64,000 bases of DNA from Chanos chanos (lineage: Eukaryota; Chordata; Actinopteri; Gonorynchiformes; Chanidae), in assembly GCF_902362185.1 (NCBI RefSeq), contig NC_044499.1, positions 15,770,264-15,834,263 on the forward strand, written 5' to 3'. Both the position numbers and the translations under genes were made by a program. Shown here one piece after another: positions 1-27,749 of the stretch. Below the pieces are notes generated by a model. That model did not search any database. It was not told where the DNA came from and worked only from the letters and a program-made list of their open reading frames with translations. How positions within the stretch are numbered: position 1 is the first letter of the stretch; each line of letters starts with the position of its first letter.

Positions 1-2678
1 AGCCTGTGTAGCACCATGAGCTTTTAGCCTTTGGTGTTTTCAGTGTGTAGGATCAAGTGCCATCTGTGTGAGCTGCTTGTAAAGATTTCTGTCCATGTAA
101 ACAAAGCAAGAGTGGCAGATATATTCTGAGAGCCATCAACATTTTATGATCTATTTAAAATTCTTGTGATGCTGTAGAGCTGGTTGTCATCAGCTTTGAT
201 CTGTGTTGGTTTGTTTAATAATGTATGTACTTGTGCCACTGTTTTGATATATGTCAAGTGCTGGGAAATGATTTGCTGTTTCCTTATGGCGATATAAAAG
301 GTTAATCAGACAGATAAACCTTGAAGTCTTTATTCTGTTTTCGCGAACATGGATACAAAATTTATTAAGTAGTTTTCTTCATTATATTTTCATGTATTAT
401 AAAATATATTCCTAAGTGTTAAACATTTGTTCATTGTATAATATTTATGTCCACTTTTGATTTAGCACTTTGCTGTAAAAAAAAAGTTATGATTTTGCAT
501 AAAATGGATAATTTTTTATTGTGATTATATTTTTCCATTCTCTCATACTGATAACTCTGTTAACGAATAATTATGAAATGCAAAATCTTTTGCCTGTCTA
601 AAGAGGAGAACCAGTCTGAGTTATGTCAGTAATATGCATAGATGAAATCTTGAGGGGGTGTGAATGACCCTGATAATTACAGAGCAGGGAAGGTCAAGAG
701 ATAAACAAAGGGTTAAGTGCCTAGGAGAAGTGTTAAGATGTCTTTCCATTCTGCTACTACCCCACATCTTAAAACAAGCACCAGTGTCAAAGTGACAATT
801 GGAAGTGGGAAATGCCATAACTGGGAAATGGCCCCGTGTAGATAACGCTGACCCCTCCTGTTGCCTAAAGTCAGTGTGGCACTTCAGCACTCAGTTTGGG
901 GAACGTGGCAAAGACAACAGAGGTATGTGTTTATAAATTTAACAGAAATGTCTTAGTACTGAGTGGCAGTGTGTTTGCATCAGTCTGACCTGGGTTTAAA
1001 CTCTGAGTTTAGAAGTGTCTCATAACATATGGAAATGTGATTTTTTTTAAAGAATAGTCATTTCAGTTCCTGTCCTTTTCAGTTTGCTAATCTTTTTATA
1101 GGGTATCTGCATTACGATGGATAACTATGTGTAACCTGAGATAGTGCACATTATCAGCATTTTTCAGTTACGTTAATTTGTGGCAGAATAGGTCAGATAC
1201 GAAGAGAAAAAACCAAGAGAGAGAGAGAGAGAGAGAGAAACATGTCAAGATTCAAAACTAATACTTTGTTTTCACCTCCCCAAAACACAGGTGCAGAGAT
1301 GTGAGGTATGTTATGCAACTGTAATAAGAGATCCCAAGTCCTTCATTTGTAACCAGCGCTTCTCCCTCCTCCCAGCACTGGAAGAGTCACTAGGCCTGAG
1401 GGACACCCAGTCTGAAGGGCAGTGCTCTAGGGTTTCAATGCAGAGACTACAGGTCCTGGTAAGTAAGGGCTGTCTTAGAATTCACTATGAAATCTAACAA
1501 AATTACAGTATTTTTTGTGTGAAGTAAACAATTAATGTGGCAGCAAACATTAACAGGTTTGTGCATTCATTCAGAGGGGATATTTCAAAATCAGGTTCGC
1601 CTCTTTGACAAACAGACATGTTTTTTTTTTCCACTCTATATGCAAACACTCTTTGAATTGAAGCAGAAAGATAGAAATGTTTTCTTTTAGGGTAAAACTA
1701 TGAAATGCCATTACTAAAATTGATTAACAATGGTAAGTTGGTTTGGATATATACAACTTATGCTTAATGCCTCAGTTGAACAGACCCTGACTTAAGCGTT
1801 GAATTATTGCCTATATGCACATTAACTACATATATAAAAGGGAAGAACATTAAGTTAATGGTGATGTTTCTAACTAAATCCAGCCTGAGACAAATACATA
1901 GTATTACATATATTAGAAAATGTGAATCATTAATGTGCATGACTGTGTGCATGACTGTGGGCATATTGTGTCATTCATTCATTCTTTTAGAGGAATAGTT
2001 AGCCTTTGATAGAGCTGTCCTTCTTATTTTCTAAAGCCTATGCTCCTACTAATGTGAATCTGTGTGACTTTGAGTGGCACTAGGATTTATTTACAGCTGT
2101 TAGTGATTACACATGATGAGTGGCCTAAGGGATTTACTAGGTGACCTTGACACTCCAAGTCTTTCCTTTTTCTAACCACCCTATTTGGAGAACAGGGGGA
2201 TTTGTTTTATCTCTCTCGCTATTCTTGCTATCATCACTTCTCAAACACTTAAAATCCACCCCCTCTCTAACATGGCCATTCTTGTCGAACCCTAAGTTTT
2301 GGGTCCAAGTGCATTCAGAATCAAATATTTGACCTTTAAAACCTTTCAAAGTCTTAATTAAATCATGTCGAAATCCTGGGCATAATGGAGATAATGTGAC
2401 ACTGATCATGTGTTTGAAGGATAAAATGAGAATCTAATGGTCTTTATGTGGTGATCCCAGTACTTAATTTGACAAGGAATATTAATAATGAACTTAAAGT
2501 TCACAGACGTGATATTAGTTGGCTTAGATTAATGGATATTGAACTGTTTATGATTAACCTGATATCAGGACTGTTTTAAACTGATGCATTAGGTGAAATA
2601 TAACCATAGATCATGGGGGTTGAGCAGGTTGGTAGAACACCTAGGACAACGAACAAGAATTTGGCTGCTGGAAGTGAT
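1..2678. other. AT-rich flank, no gene recognised
   Basis: This is the 3' flank of the myosin gene. Short ORFs on both strands show no family resemblance. A plus-strand stretch near 1290-1460 ends in a good donor (CTG/GTAAGT) but has no convincing partner exon or protein match. The 600-930 stretch is somewhat more GC-rich than its surroundings. It could be regulatory, perhaps for a further gene beyond the window edge, but nothing in the sequence proves this. Confidence 0.5.
1214..1238. repeat. (GA)n microsatellite
   Basis: Uninterrupted GA dinucleotide run of about 12 units in the 3' flank of the myosin gene. Confidence 0.9.
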
Positions 2679-2684
2679 TTTATT
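2679..2684 (-). other. Poly(A) signal of the myosin gene
   Basis: AATAAA on the minus strand, about 80 bases after the myosin stop codon at 2766-2768. It implies a very short 3' UTR, as is usual for sarcomeric myosin heavy chain genes. Confidence 0.7.
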
Positions 2685-2765
2685 GATTAAAATGAAAGAG
2701 TACAGGGATTATGAAGGACAGTCTGCTGTGAACAGCAGGTAATGAATTAGAGATAGTCTTGAGCT

Positions 2766-13844
<11,079 letters not shown>

Positions 13845-14228
13845 GGTCGCCTTAGATATTTTAGAGGAAAAGTTATAATTATGAAATGTATGTAGTTATT
13901 AATTCACTGTGAACTTCATATGGAAGTAATCCATAAACAGGTGGTTTAAGGTATTATTGAAAAAAATGTCCAGAGTTACGACATATAATATTTTATCCAG
14001 GTAGTTCAGTTTGAATAACAGGAGCAGTTTACCTATAGTTTCAATACAGATGAAATGCACAGACTGATGGAGACTCCAGTAGTTTGCTTATAAACCTGAA
14101 ATAGAGACACATAAATCGGTGTATAAGCACAGTTTTTCTCCCAGTGACATTGCACAGCAAATACGTTTTCAGAAAACTTACACCAGTCCTAGGTCAAAAG
14201 CAGCAGCTGTACTGTATTATACCGTACT
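13845..14228 (-). promoter_or_regulatory. myh7: Myosin 5' UTR: two noncoding exons and their introns
   Basis: The coding exon starts at an acceptor just before the ATG (exon to 13850, AG/GCGACCATGG). Upstream in gene sense there is a bounded exon at 14033-14095 (AG/GTTTATAAG to CTATAG/GTAAAC). Beyond it is a first exon from about 14228 to 14182, ending GACTGGT/GTAAGT. Untranslated first exons are typical of sarcomeric myosin heavy chain genes. No upstream ATG is obvious in the 14033-14095 exon. The transcription start is inferred from the TATA position. Confidence 0.6.
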
Positions 14229-14253
14229 GAGGAGCCCTGCAAAATCAGAGATC

Positions 14254-14262
14254 AAATATATA
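14254..14262 (-). promoter_or_regulatory. myh7: TATA box of the myosin promoter
   Basis: TATATATTT on the minus strand, about 25-35 bases upstream of the inferred first noncoding exon (14182 to about 14228). Strong TATA boxes are usual for sarcomeric myosin promoters. Confidence 0.6.
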
Positions 14263-14332
14263 ACCTCTACTGCCCTAACCCTATAAGGCCAAGGACATGG
14301 TTCCCCAATGAGCAACCTTCCCCAGAGTATGA

Positions 14333-14333
<1 letters not shown>

Positions 14334-14368
<35 letters not shown>

Positions 14369-14372
14369 CACA
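14334..14372. repeat. (CA)n microsatellite
   Basis: CA run with one A interruption, about 75-110 bases upstream of the myosin TATA box. Length variation here would lie inside the proximal promoter. Confidence 0.9.
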
Positions 14373-17300
14373 GAGTCCAACACAACAACCATAGGTGATC
14401 TGGCACTCAGAGGTGTGCCCTCTGCTCCAGAGTTAGCTCTTTTTGTGACCATTCGGGCCGACAGCCAGGAATGCTGAATAACTGCCCTGTGAGTCATATG
14501 AATTCATGCTCTCCAGCCCTGATTCTTTGGCTCTGTGTCTAACACTCACTTTGAATTATTACCTTTTCTCCTCATATCCCTTCCCGTTATCTGTAAGATC
14601 ACGGTACCAGACATCATAATGTATTGGATACGTGAATACCTAGGCCTCACACTGCAGTCTCCTCATCTCCATCCCTCTCCTCCTAGACTACCTACAATGT
14701 CTCCATCACATGCCCAGCCATCTATTTGTTTTCTTCTGCTCTCCCGAGAGGACAAGGTCACTTTGACCGCCTTAGTCACACTGTTGGCACAGCAATGCCT
14801 TTTCTGTGCACAGCATCATTTTTAACAATATGCCATGAGTCTACTTCTATCTATAAATAGATGAAAATTCTTTGTGTCTCATTCCTTCTAAACAGTAAAG
14901 CTCCATCTGAGCAGCACTCTCCTAATCACAGGGTAAGTGGTCTATCCATAGCTTTGAATTAGCACTTCCTTAATTACTGCATGTATAGCACACCAGACTC
15001 ACAGTCCACATAGTCATAACTTATAGAATATGGTTGTTGCTTCCTGGGATACATCTAGCTTTCACCATTTGCCTTAATGATATGTACCACTGTATAAGCT
15101 TTTTAAATATAATGTATATACTTTTATTTGTCATTTGCAAGCATTTACCGTTTCTGCACTGCTGATATCTTAACAGTTTTTTTTTTTTGTTATCTTTGCC
15201 TGATGTTTTTTTTTGTTTTTAACCACTCTGATTGATTTCAGCTTATTCTTTTCAGTGCATTTGGAGTTATTTTGAACCATGCATTGAGAATCATTTTCAC
15301 AGGAAAAGAGCACATTTAGCATTATAGTTATTCAGAGCAGCAGATCATCTTGCTCCGAGGGTTACTTTATTTTTTACAGCCGGTAATGATGGTATGCGTT
15401 TAAACTACTGGCCATCACGAACAGTAAATATTAAACCTGTATAAAAGGTCATTGTTGGTGAGCAGTGAGATTGCTGTAATGGGGACTTTTCAAGTGTCCT
15501 CACTACATTATCAGAGGAAGCCAAAACTCGTATGGAGTCAGAGCCAACATTGTCTGCCCAGTAACAAGGGTTCTCAGCAGCCTGTCACAAGCTTGGTGCT
15601 AACGGGTGGAGGTAATGACTGACATTTCTGATTATGGCTCATGAGATAAGTTTGTTTTTCAGTCCTAAGATTATATTTGTCTGTTTTTTTTTTACTATTG
15701 ACCATATTAGTCCTGTGTGCAGTTAGAGGTTTGGTTTCATAAATAAGTCTTCAAAACAAATGCTTCTAAGTAGTTTTTAGTATCAGTTTTAAGATCAAAA
15801 TAACTGTAGTCAGAAGAGAAAACAACGTGTGTCTATTGTTGAATTGTTAGGGCTGCTGTTCAGGTTTCTGACCTTTTTTTTTCTGCATGTAGGTCACATG
15901 AATACATCTTAAATTAGTCCTGGTAATTAAGATTGTTATTGCTAAAGAGGATAAGGATAAAGATGTTGCTGATGAATGGTAATTGACAGAATTAGGTAGA
16001 TAATTCAGGCTTAACAATGCGACAGACAAATTTAGGCAACGTCATAAACATTTAGCAGCTGCTAGCTGAGTGACTACTCTGCATTCCTGATATTCCTTCG
16101 AGAACTCAATACTCAGATCTTTCCGGACTGAACAAATGGGCCCGTTGTCACCAAGCATGTATTCGTCCCAGTGGTCATACTGAGTACTTTTAAACAATGG
16201 GCGACTTTCTAACAATGCTAGCCTACTGGTCTGGCATGGGAAAACAGCAAGGGATATATAAAAGGTGTGAATATCTTTCATTAGCACTCTAAATTTACAT
16301 GTGTTCGAGGTTTGTGTATATTTTCTCTTACTGCATCAGAAAGTCTTATTAATATGAGAAACATAGGACAGCTAAAAATCTGTTTGACTTGGATCAAAAG
16401 ACTTGACAGTTTTTGCAAGCTTCAAAACTCTTTCAGAACAACTTCACCTTGAGCTTTCTTTCATTTTTTGTGTTTTTGTATGGCTTTAATTTCTGTATCC
16501 ATGCACTTCATGTATTTCTCTGGTCATTTGCTGAAATGTTATTGATGAGGTATAGTATTTTTGTATGTTTTTATTGAACCGTTATAGTCAAATTAAATTG
16601 TAATACAGCAATGATTGTATGCACTCTGAGCCTCGGCAGTCTTGAGTGTGCATGTGTTTGTAACTGTGTGCCACATGTCATGGGTGCGTCTGCATCACCT
16701 CTCGGCTTCCTGGACTTAACAACTATTTCAGCACAACAGAAGGATGGAGCTTGTCCAGCCTTGCAGCGGCTTGTGCTGTCAATCAAAACCTTTAGGAGAG
16801 GATTAGTGATAAGTTCCTGGCATGATTGCGCCTTTTTAAGAAAGAGAACTAATAGAATGCTTTTTGTTCAGCCCTCATCAGGAGCAGGGTGTAGAAAGAC
16901 TTGATACACTGTGGGGGGAAATTTAGAAATGAAATTCTGAATTATTGTGTATTATATTTGCAATGTAAGCCTTTAAAAAAAAGAACTAATTCAGAAATCT
17001 GAAAGTGCGGAACATCTGTGGGACACTGAGATTTTTAGTGGAAGCTTGCATTTTATTGCCATCTGCTAATTTATTATATTTCTGAAATCTAGGTTGAGTG
17101 GTAATGTATTTCAGTATTCTTCATCAATAAAATAAACATTTCTGTGTAATGTCTGCAAAAGGAGGTTATGCATAGGCGTAATTACAATGCATAGTTAATA
17201 GAATATGTTTCAAGCAAACAAATTATTTCTATCTACAGACTTTGGTAATGTCTCTGTCTTTGGACATGTGCAACATGTGTAAAAAGTGTGAAGTAGGCTT

Positions 17301-20300
17301 CGCTACATGTCATACATGCTCCTAATTTGTTCTAATTGTTCTGAATTTGAATTACTGTTTGAACATTGGTTTTTGAAAGTTTGATGTAAATACACTTTTT
17401 ATATTCAGTGAGTAGGATGTTTGAGCTTCTGTCCCATTTGTCCAATTTGTTTTTGACACAAACAACAGCTCCTTTTGCAAAAGTAGTTATATAGTATTAT
17501 TAAATATGAAGTTTTGGGCCTACATATGGTCACGTTAACATCCAAAACTATGTACATTAATTAGAAGATTTTCACATATAGCTGGAAAGAAGGAAGTGAG
17601 GCCAACAAAATAATAATCGAACGGGAGTTTGTAGCTACAAACCGGACAGAATGAGTGCCAATGGTGACAGACACTGTGTGCAGAGGGACGGGCTGAGGCT
17701 GTAAAAGGCTGTGGATATTTTAAGACACAATAGCAGCTGAGAAACCCAGAGCATTCTAACCATTCTATGAGGCTGACACAATGACTATTGCCACTCACAT
17801 TTGTCCTCTTCATATGGAAACATGTAACCTCTGGCAAAACAATGCCCACTCTCATTATCTGTTCCATTTTTAAAGTATTATAGCAACAACAGCCTTTTTC
17901 CTCTCTGCACTGAATTCAGGTATGCCCATGAAAGGGTGGGGGAACATTCCAAAATGATCTTTAATGTACAACAACCAGTGTTGCGGGATTAAAAGACCTC
18001 AGCAGGTTCAGAAGGTTGCTGCCAGAAATTCTTGTGTTTTACAGACTTGCCGTGTGCTGTGAAAGAGACCATTAAAATAGAACTGTGATGAGCAACTGTT
18101 TCAGAGGTTTACAGGCACTGAAGGTGACAAGAAAATGTAAATTTCTGCAGATGAAACAGACATTGTAAATATATTGTTGATCCTTCTATTATGGGCCTCT
18201 TAACCAGATATACAAGATAAAGACCTGACATGAGAAAAAGTTGTTCATTCAGATAATTTATCACAACAGTGACCATTAAGTGTGAAGAGGAAATTATCCT
18301 TATTGCTGTGTGTGTTTCCCAGTATTCTGCATACTGCATTCTGTCACAAAATAACAATTTTAATAAGTAGCCAGGCCTCTGATCTGTTCACCATGAGTAG
18401 AGCATTAAGTTTGCGCCTCTTTTAATTTTTTTTAGTCCATTGTTCCCTGTTATACCTTCTGTGGCAGAATGCTATACAGTTAGGATATACTGCCTCCATG
18501 TGGACCTAAATTATCTGCTTAAAAACTGTTAATACTGTTACCAGCAAACCTGTCCCTTGCATAGGTCAGCTGGATAACAGTGGGCTAATGACACTGAATC
18601 AGCCATTCAACCCAAATGATTTTAAATTTAAGCTACATTGCATTGGATTAATACAACTTTTGGTTCTGTCAGCTCTGTTGCTTCTGGCAGAACTGTTACC
18701 TTAACTGTTACCGAATCCTAAGATTACATTTTTTTTTTTAAATCTTTCTTTGTTGGGCATCTAAATGCTTTGATGCCTGGTGTGCTACTTGGTTCCAAAC
18801 ACTTTGATTGCAAATGCTTTTGAATCTGATATTCACATAGTGAAACAGTCATTAAATAATGAAAATATAGTTAAAAACAAACAAACTCTGAATCAAGAGA
18901 GTTTGTTCAAAATTTCAAAGGCTCAAAATTCACATTTCCTGCTGAAATAAATCTTTTTGTTTTTTTAATTCAGAAACTCTGATGAAGGGACTCAAGGTTT
19001 AATATACTCTGTGTTACGAGAATTAGTCCATAACTTGGACTAGAAATTGTATACAAATGTATAAGAATTACACACTTGTTACACATTCTGCACTGAGATT
19101 TAGCAGTTATCACAGTCAGATAACTCCTATTGTCATTCTCTGGTTAATTCCAAATCTACTTGCGATTACCATAGGAGAATGACACAGCTGTGCTATTCTG
19201 GCCTTTAACTAATCACAGGTCATAAGAGCTCAGTTCCCTTCGTAAAACTTCAAGTGGTCTTACACAACATGTCCTCTGGATGGCAGCAGCATGCTAAGAT
19301 TACAATAGCTGAAGATTTGTGGAGAAAAAACGATGGGAGAGACTCGCTTTACAGCTGTAACCTGTGAACCAACATAGTACAGGTTGAAATTATAACCTGA
19401 GGATCAATATTATGTCCTAAATCTGTAGTTCCAAAATTCAGTATGTCTCAGTTTAACTGTTGGTCCTTTCAAGCTTATTTCTGATCTTTTGAAGCTAATA
19501 CTCATACATGTGTAGATATGTAATGCTGTACTTGTTAGAAATCTATTTAGAGTCCTGATAGACAGAGTCCTGCAGTTATCACACACAGAGACTCTTGTGG
19601 TTGTAAGGACACGTGAAAGGAAGCTTTAGAGAGAGGTGCACCACTAGAATTATGTCTTGCATTTGTAAGTGCACTATACATTATACTACTGTTGATTTTT
19701 AAGTCCCCACAACCCTAATTAGGATAAGCACCTAGAGATTGAATGAATGATTTTTAAGCCTTTTCAAATTCATTTGCTATGAGAGGGTTAGCATAGTCCT
19801 CTCACAGAACAAAAGGTGAGTAAAAGAGAGGAAAACAAGATAGATTATAGATCCAAAAAACAGGATTCTTACACACCAAACACAAGTTTGACACGTGCGA
19901 GTAAAAGTATTACTAAGGGGTTTTGTGAAAAGAGATATGAAAGAGGGGAGTTGTTTGCAGAGAGAATGCTGTAAAGAAACTGGGAAAGAGCAGAGACTCT
20001 GACTGACAGAGACAAGCATTGACACCAACAGCTGAAATCTAAGAATGGACAGAGCAGCCGTGTGGGAGGGAGGAAGACAGAGATACAGTACAGAGGTTAC
20101 AGCTAAATATAGTTGGGCCAAGCTCTATTTACTGTATGTAGTATTCAACTTACATTCACACACCACACTGACACTGATAACATATCAAGTATAATTCAGC
20201 TGATATGGGCAATTGTTGAGGCACTTAACTTTTGTGGCATTTTACTGTAAAGCTTGATGTTGCATTGAACCCATCTTTATCCATTAATAATTTGTGTAGT

Positions 20301-21244
20301 GATAGACACGGTATCCAGAGCAGGGACTGTGTCAGGATGGTAATGTTCTCATATTTGACACATTAGCAATGTCATGATTACCTTGCATTTAAACCCTGAA
20401 CTTTCTAATGGGAATGTGAAACCTGGAATAGGGATATACACAGGGTGAGAACACATGTCTTTTTCTGTTACTGCCTATGAAAGGGGGTGGAGAGAGAGAG
20501 AGAGAAGTATGTTAGTGGGGGGAAGAGATCTCTTCTGATAGCACATTTGGATGTGAGTGTGTTCCGAATGGAGAAAGCTCAAAGACACAAAGAATATGCA
20601 CATTTGACAGATTTTTTTTTCTAGTGGTTGGACAGAAGACGTGACAGGACGATTTTTGGCAGCGGGTACAAAAGGCTGTGCTATCCGTGAACAGGAAAGA
20701 TACCGGATATAAGCAAGACACGGTATGGAAAGCTGCTGAAGGTCAGAGAACAACCTAGAACACAACAAGGTTCTGAAGTGGTACCTTTATAGATCGCATT
20801 GAAACTTGATGAACTTAAGGACAAGTAAGAAGACTTGAGCTTTCAACACCACATAAAATACCAAAAAAAAAAAGCTGATAATGGAAGATACACAGTGTGA
20901 ATAGGGCACTAGTATGCTCATTGTTTGAATGAATGAATACATCCCCTTTTGATGGCATTGAAATGTGGTCAGTGGAACACTGCTTACCCAATCAGAAGTC
21001 TGTGTGTTGACAAACTGTTCAGGAACTATTGCATGTCAGTGGCATAAACACTGATATCTACAGAAAAAAATACTTTATTTGAAGTATCTACATGAAGACT
21101 TCTTACAAATTTCTGATTTTGGCAACGGGAATATTATTCAAACATTGCACAGTCCACCCATTTGAAGGTTTACATCCTATTATCTAACGGGCCGAACTCA
21201 GCATCAGTGAACTCCAATTTTGTGCTTTGGCAGAAGTTTCACAA
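14373..21244. other. Gene-free interval between myosin and fitm1l
   Basis: About 6.9 kb, mostly AT-rich, apart from the MEF2 site noted separately. The two flanking genes are transcribed away from each other, so both sets of upstream control sequence must lie here. ORFs of up to 114 aa occur on both strands but have no recognisable family, no codon pattern and no plausible splice partners. I see no tRNA, no long repeat and no pseudogene. Confidence 0.5.
14851..14860. promoter_or_regulatory. MEF2 consensus site
   Basis: CTATAAATAG fits the MEF2 consensus YTAWWWWTAR on both strands. It lies about 0.6 kb upstream of the inferred myosin start. MEF2 is a known activator of cardiac and slow muscle genes. 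Function here is inferred; a ten-base match can occur by chance. Confidence 0.4.
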
Positions 21245-22779
21245 ATGTTTCTGAACACTTTTCTTGTGGTTGTAACAAACCTGGCTGCTGGATTGCTGGG
21301 TAATTCTTCATTTCGACGCCATTTTCATTTGCTCCTGTCAGGCCTAGTGACTTTTGGACCCGCCTTGAGCCTTTGGGTCTCCCAGTACAGCGTCTTTGCT
21401 AAAAAGAGTCATTTCCTATACAGGTGAGGACTTCACTAAATGCAGTGGAATTGCTATTTCATTTCACAAATAAGAGTGTTTTACTACAAGGGATACTAAT
21501 AAGGAATTTGCAGTGTTGAAAGGCAGTTCCGCCAGATTGGTCCCAAAACATGATCATTGCCTCATTGGAAACATGGATTGTCTATATAGTTGACTTCACA
21601 TATTTTAAACACAGATAAATCACACACAAAACACAGACAGTATACCGCTCTGGTCTGTGGGCATTACATGTTTTGCTCATGCTGGGAAAACGGCTGGGGA
21701 ACATGCTGGGGAAATGGCACATATTTCGACCATTTTACTTGAGTTGTACCAAAAAGTCACAATTTGAAAATGACATTTTATGAACATTTTTTGTGTTTAT
21801 GGAACTGCAGTCTAGCAAACTCAGAGAGCAAAGGAAATATTTCTGTAATCCTCATGTTATAATTGTAGGTGACAGAAATGTACTCTAAGTATTACTACAA
21901 TCAACGAGTGCTCAGATTCCACGGTTTGATCAAATATTTGCGGTTCATGCAATAGCGGGTGATCTAAGGTCCACGCCCTGCATCTGGACAGAATGCAGGA
22001 TAAGTCGATTAGGGGCAATATACTGAATACCTCTGTAATTAACACGCACCTTTTTCGGTACTAATGTGTTCTGAAAATGATATTCTTTCAGAGTTTTCCT
22101 GCGCTCAGGCTGGGGCTGGACCTGCATCTTTGTGGGCTCCTTTGTCTTCGTCCTGTCCTTCTCTGTGCGTCGTTCACTTCTGCTTTCGCTGCGGCACCTT
22201 TCTCGCCTAGCTGTGGCAGGTGGGCTGTGGCTGGGCTTTCGCAAATTGTTTGGCCTGTTGGAGAACGCCACAGGGAGCTGCTATGAACGTCTTAGTGCCC
22301 CTCCAGAGGGTCAGCTGGCCAACGGGGTAGGACATCCCCTGCTGCTGCTGCGGGAAGGTGAGAGTAAGGCTGCGTGCCTGAACTCTGGCATGCTGTGGCG
22401 TGGGTATGAGATCTCAGAAGACACTTTCCTGCTGTGCCTGTGCTGCCTGCTGTTGGCCGAGGAGACAGCTGTGTTTGGGCCTTACCTGACCCTGGGTGGA
22501 CCATCAGGGGGCCCTCTGCGACTTCTCTTCCTGTTTTGCGTCCTGCTGCTGGCACTCTGGCTGTTCCTCCTGCTATGTCTTCTCTCTTACTTCCCCCAGT
22601 TTCCCACACAGCTGTTGGGAGGTGCTCTCGGCTGCCTGAGCTGGAGGGCACTGTACCAGGGCTGGTATCGATTAAGACCCTGCTGGTATTGCCCTGGCAG
22701 GCCTGGGATGGGCATTCTTACCACTCAAGGGAAAAAGGATGGGGAAAACTCCGGAACACATGAAAGAGCATTCAATTAA
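21245..22779 (+). CDS. fitm1l: Fat storage-inducing transmembrane protein 1-like (FIT family)
   Basis: ER multi-pass membrane protein of the FIT family, which acts in lipid-droplet formation; FIT2 is an acyl-CoA diphosphatase. Two exons: 21245-21423 (MFLNTFLVVVTNLAAGLLGN) and 22092-22779, joined in frame (LYR/VFLRSGWGWTC), giving 288 aa. Family marks include SGWGWTC, RHLSRL, ENATGSCYE, WRGYEIS, LLLAEETAVFG and LGCLSW, with about six hydrophobic segments. The ATG at 21245 was chosen because it opens the conserved N terminus; the reading frame extends upstream only with non-ATG codons. Oddity: the two histidines aligned with FIT2 H155 and H214 are Asp (ISEDTF) and Pro (SYFPQFP), so diphosphatase activity is unlikely. 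Identity as fitm1l rather than fitm1 rests on this remembered divergent pattern. It lies next to the myosin gene as FITM1 lies near MYH6/7 in mammals. Confidence 0.93.
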
Positions 22780-22802
22780 TATTTCATAGGACTGCCTGTA
22801 AA

Positions 22803-22808
22803 AATAAA
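22803..22808 (+). other. Poly(A) signal of fitm1l
   Basis: AATAAA 24 bases after the fitm1l stop, giving a minimal 3' UTR if used. Confidence 0.6.
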
Positions 22809-23138
22809 AATTAATCAAACGTCGTTGCACATCACTGTACTCTACAGCACAGTCACTGATTACTCAAAATATTATCACTTAAGTCTGGCAAAAGTGTTTG
22901 TGTAACTCATGACCATTTTGTATCACACAAATAATGTTTGATTTTTTTTTTGTTGTTATTTCATATCACTATAAAGAATGCCTGTGTGACAAGACAGCAT
23001 GCGACTCGGTGCTTTGAAAAAGTTCCATTTCCACAGACAACTCTTCCATTTCTTAATGTCTATCAACAAACATTAAGACAAAAAAGCAAGAGACTTAAGA
23101 TTCGCTTATTCTTTTAATCACTGATCATCCCACATTAC

Positions 23139-23144
23139 TTTATT
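23139..23144 (-). other. Candidate poly(A) signal of trnau1ap
   Basis: AATAAA on the minus strand about 770 bases beyond the trnau1ap stop, before the convergent fitm1l end. The intervening 23145-23912 would be 3' UTR; it contains short A-rich and (AAT)n tracts but no other gene. Confidence 0.45.
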
Positions 23145-23912
23145 ACAAAAATATTTCCAGAAACATCCAAAAAAGATTGACATTTAAATAATGTCTTGGT
23201 TAAGTAAGCACACCTTCCAAGATGACAAATGAACGATCACAAAAGCTTTCTGAGGACCTGGCCATGCAGAATTACAACCTTAGACATGAAGTTTCGGTCT
23301 ATGTACAGTCACTCCTGTTTAGACCAGAGTGATAGTGGCCTGTGCATTGCCTGACACTGACATTTCTTAGCAATGGGCTTAAAAGCACCAGTGGTGCCAT
23401 GACATAGATGTAAAAAAAACAAAAACAAAAAACCACACATACACACAGGATGTAGACAGAGAGCAAAAGAAAACACCTGAAAGGAGTATGATGTATATGA
23501 GTACACATAACACATGCCTCATATCATGTTCAAATCTATAATGTGTAAATATATTTCAAAAAGATTTCAACCAATTTTGTAAGGCTGGAGTACTGCAAAA
23601 AAATAATAATAATAATAATTCTGTAAAAACAGCAAATGGAAGTGGGACAAAATAGTTTGTTGCCTTTTAAAATAAAGCTTTAATTTGTACCACAAAAATC
23701 AACATGTGTGCTCCTGCCTCCTGAGGAAGGCAGAGGACAGTATAAACATCGGTAAGTCTATAAACAAGCAAATTTGCAAATCCAAGAGAATTGACTGGTT
23801 AAAAAAGAAAATGAAAACAACTATCTGAGAAGCTGTTAACGGTTGTACTAAAAAGGCATGTTTCAGAGAGGATGGGGGTGTTGTTAAGGGGACTGGGTTT
23901 GATACAAGGTAA

Positions 23913-27749
<3,837 letters not shown>

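Noticed and set aside
600-1500. Exons or promoter of another gene (donor-like GTATGT at 920, GTAAGT at 1459, TATA-like sequence near 930)
   Set aside because: No linked open frame, no recognisable protein, and no acceptor/donor pairs that fit each other.
16571-20768. ORFs of up to 114 aa between the myosin and fitm1l
   Set aside because: No family, no splice context, and composition typical of AT-rich intergenic DNA.
22292-22763. Long antisense and alternate-frame ORFs over fitm1l exon 2
   Set aside because: They are shadows of the GC-rich fitm1l coding frame and match no family.
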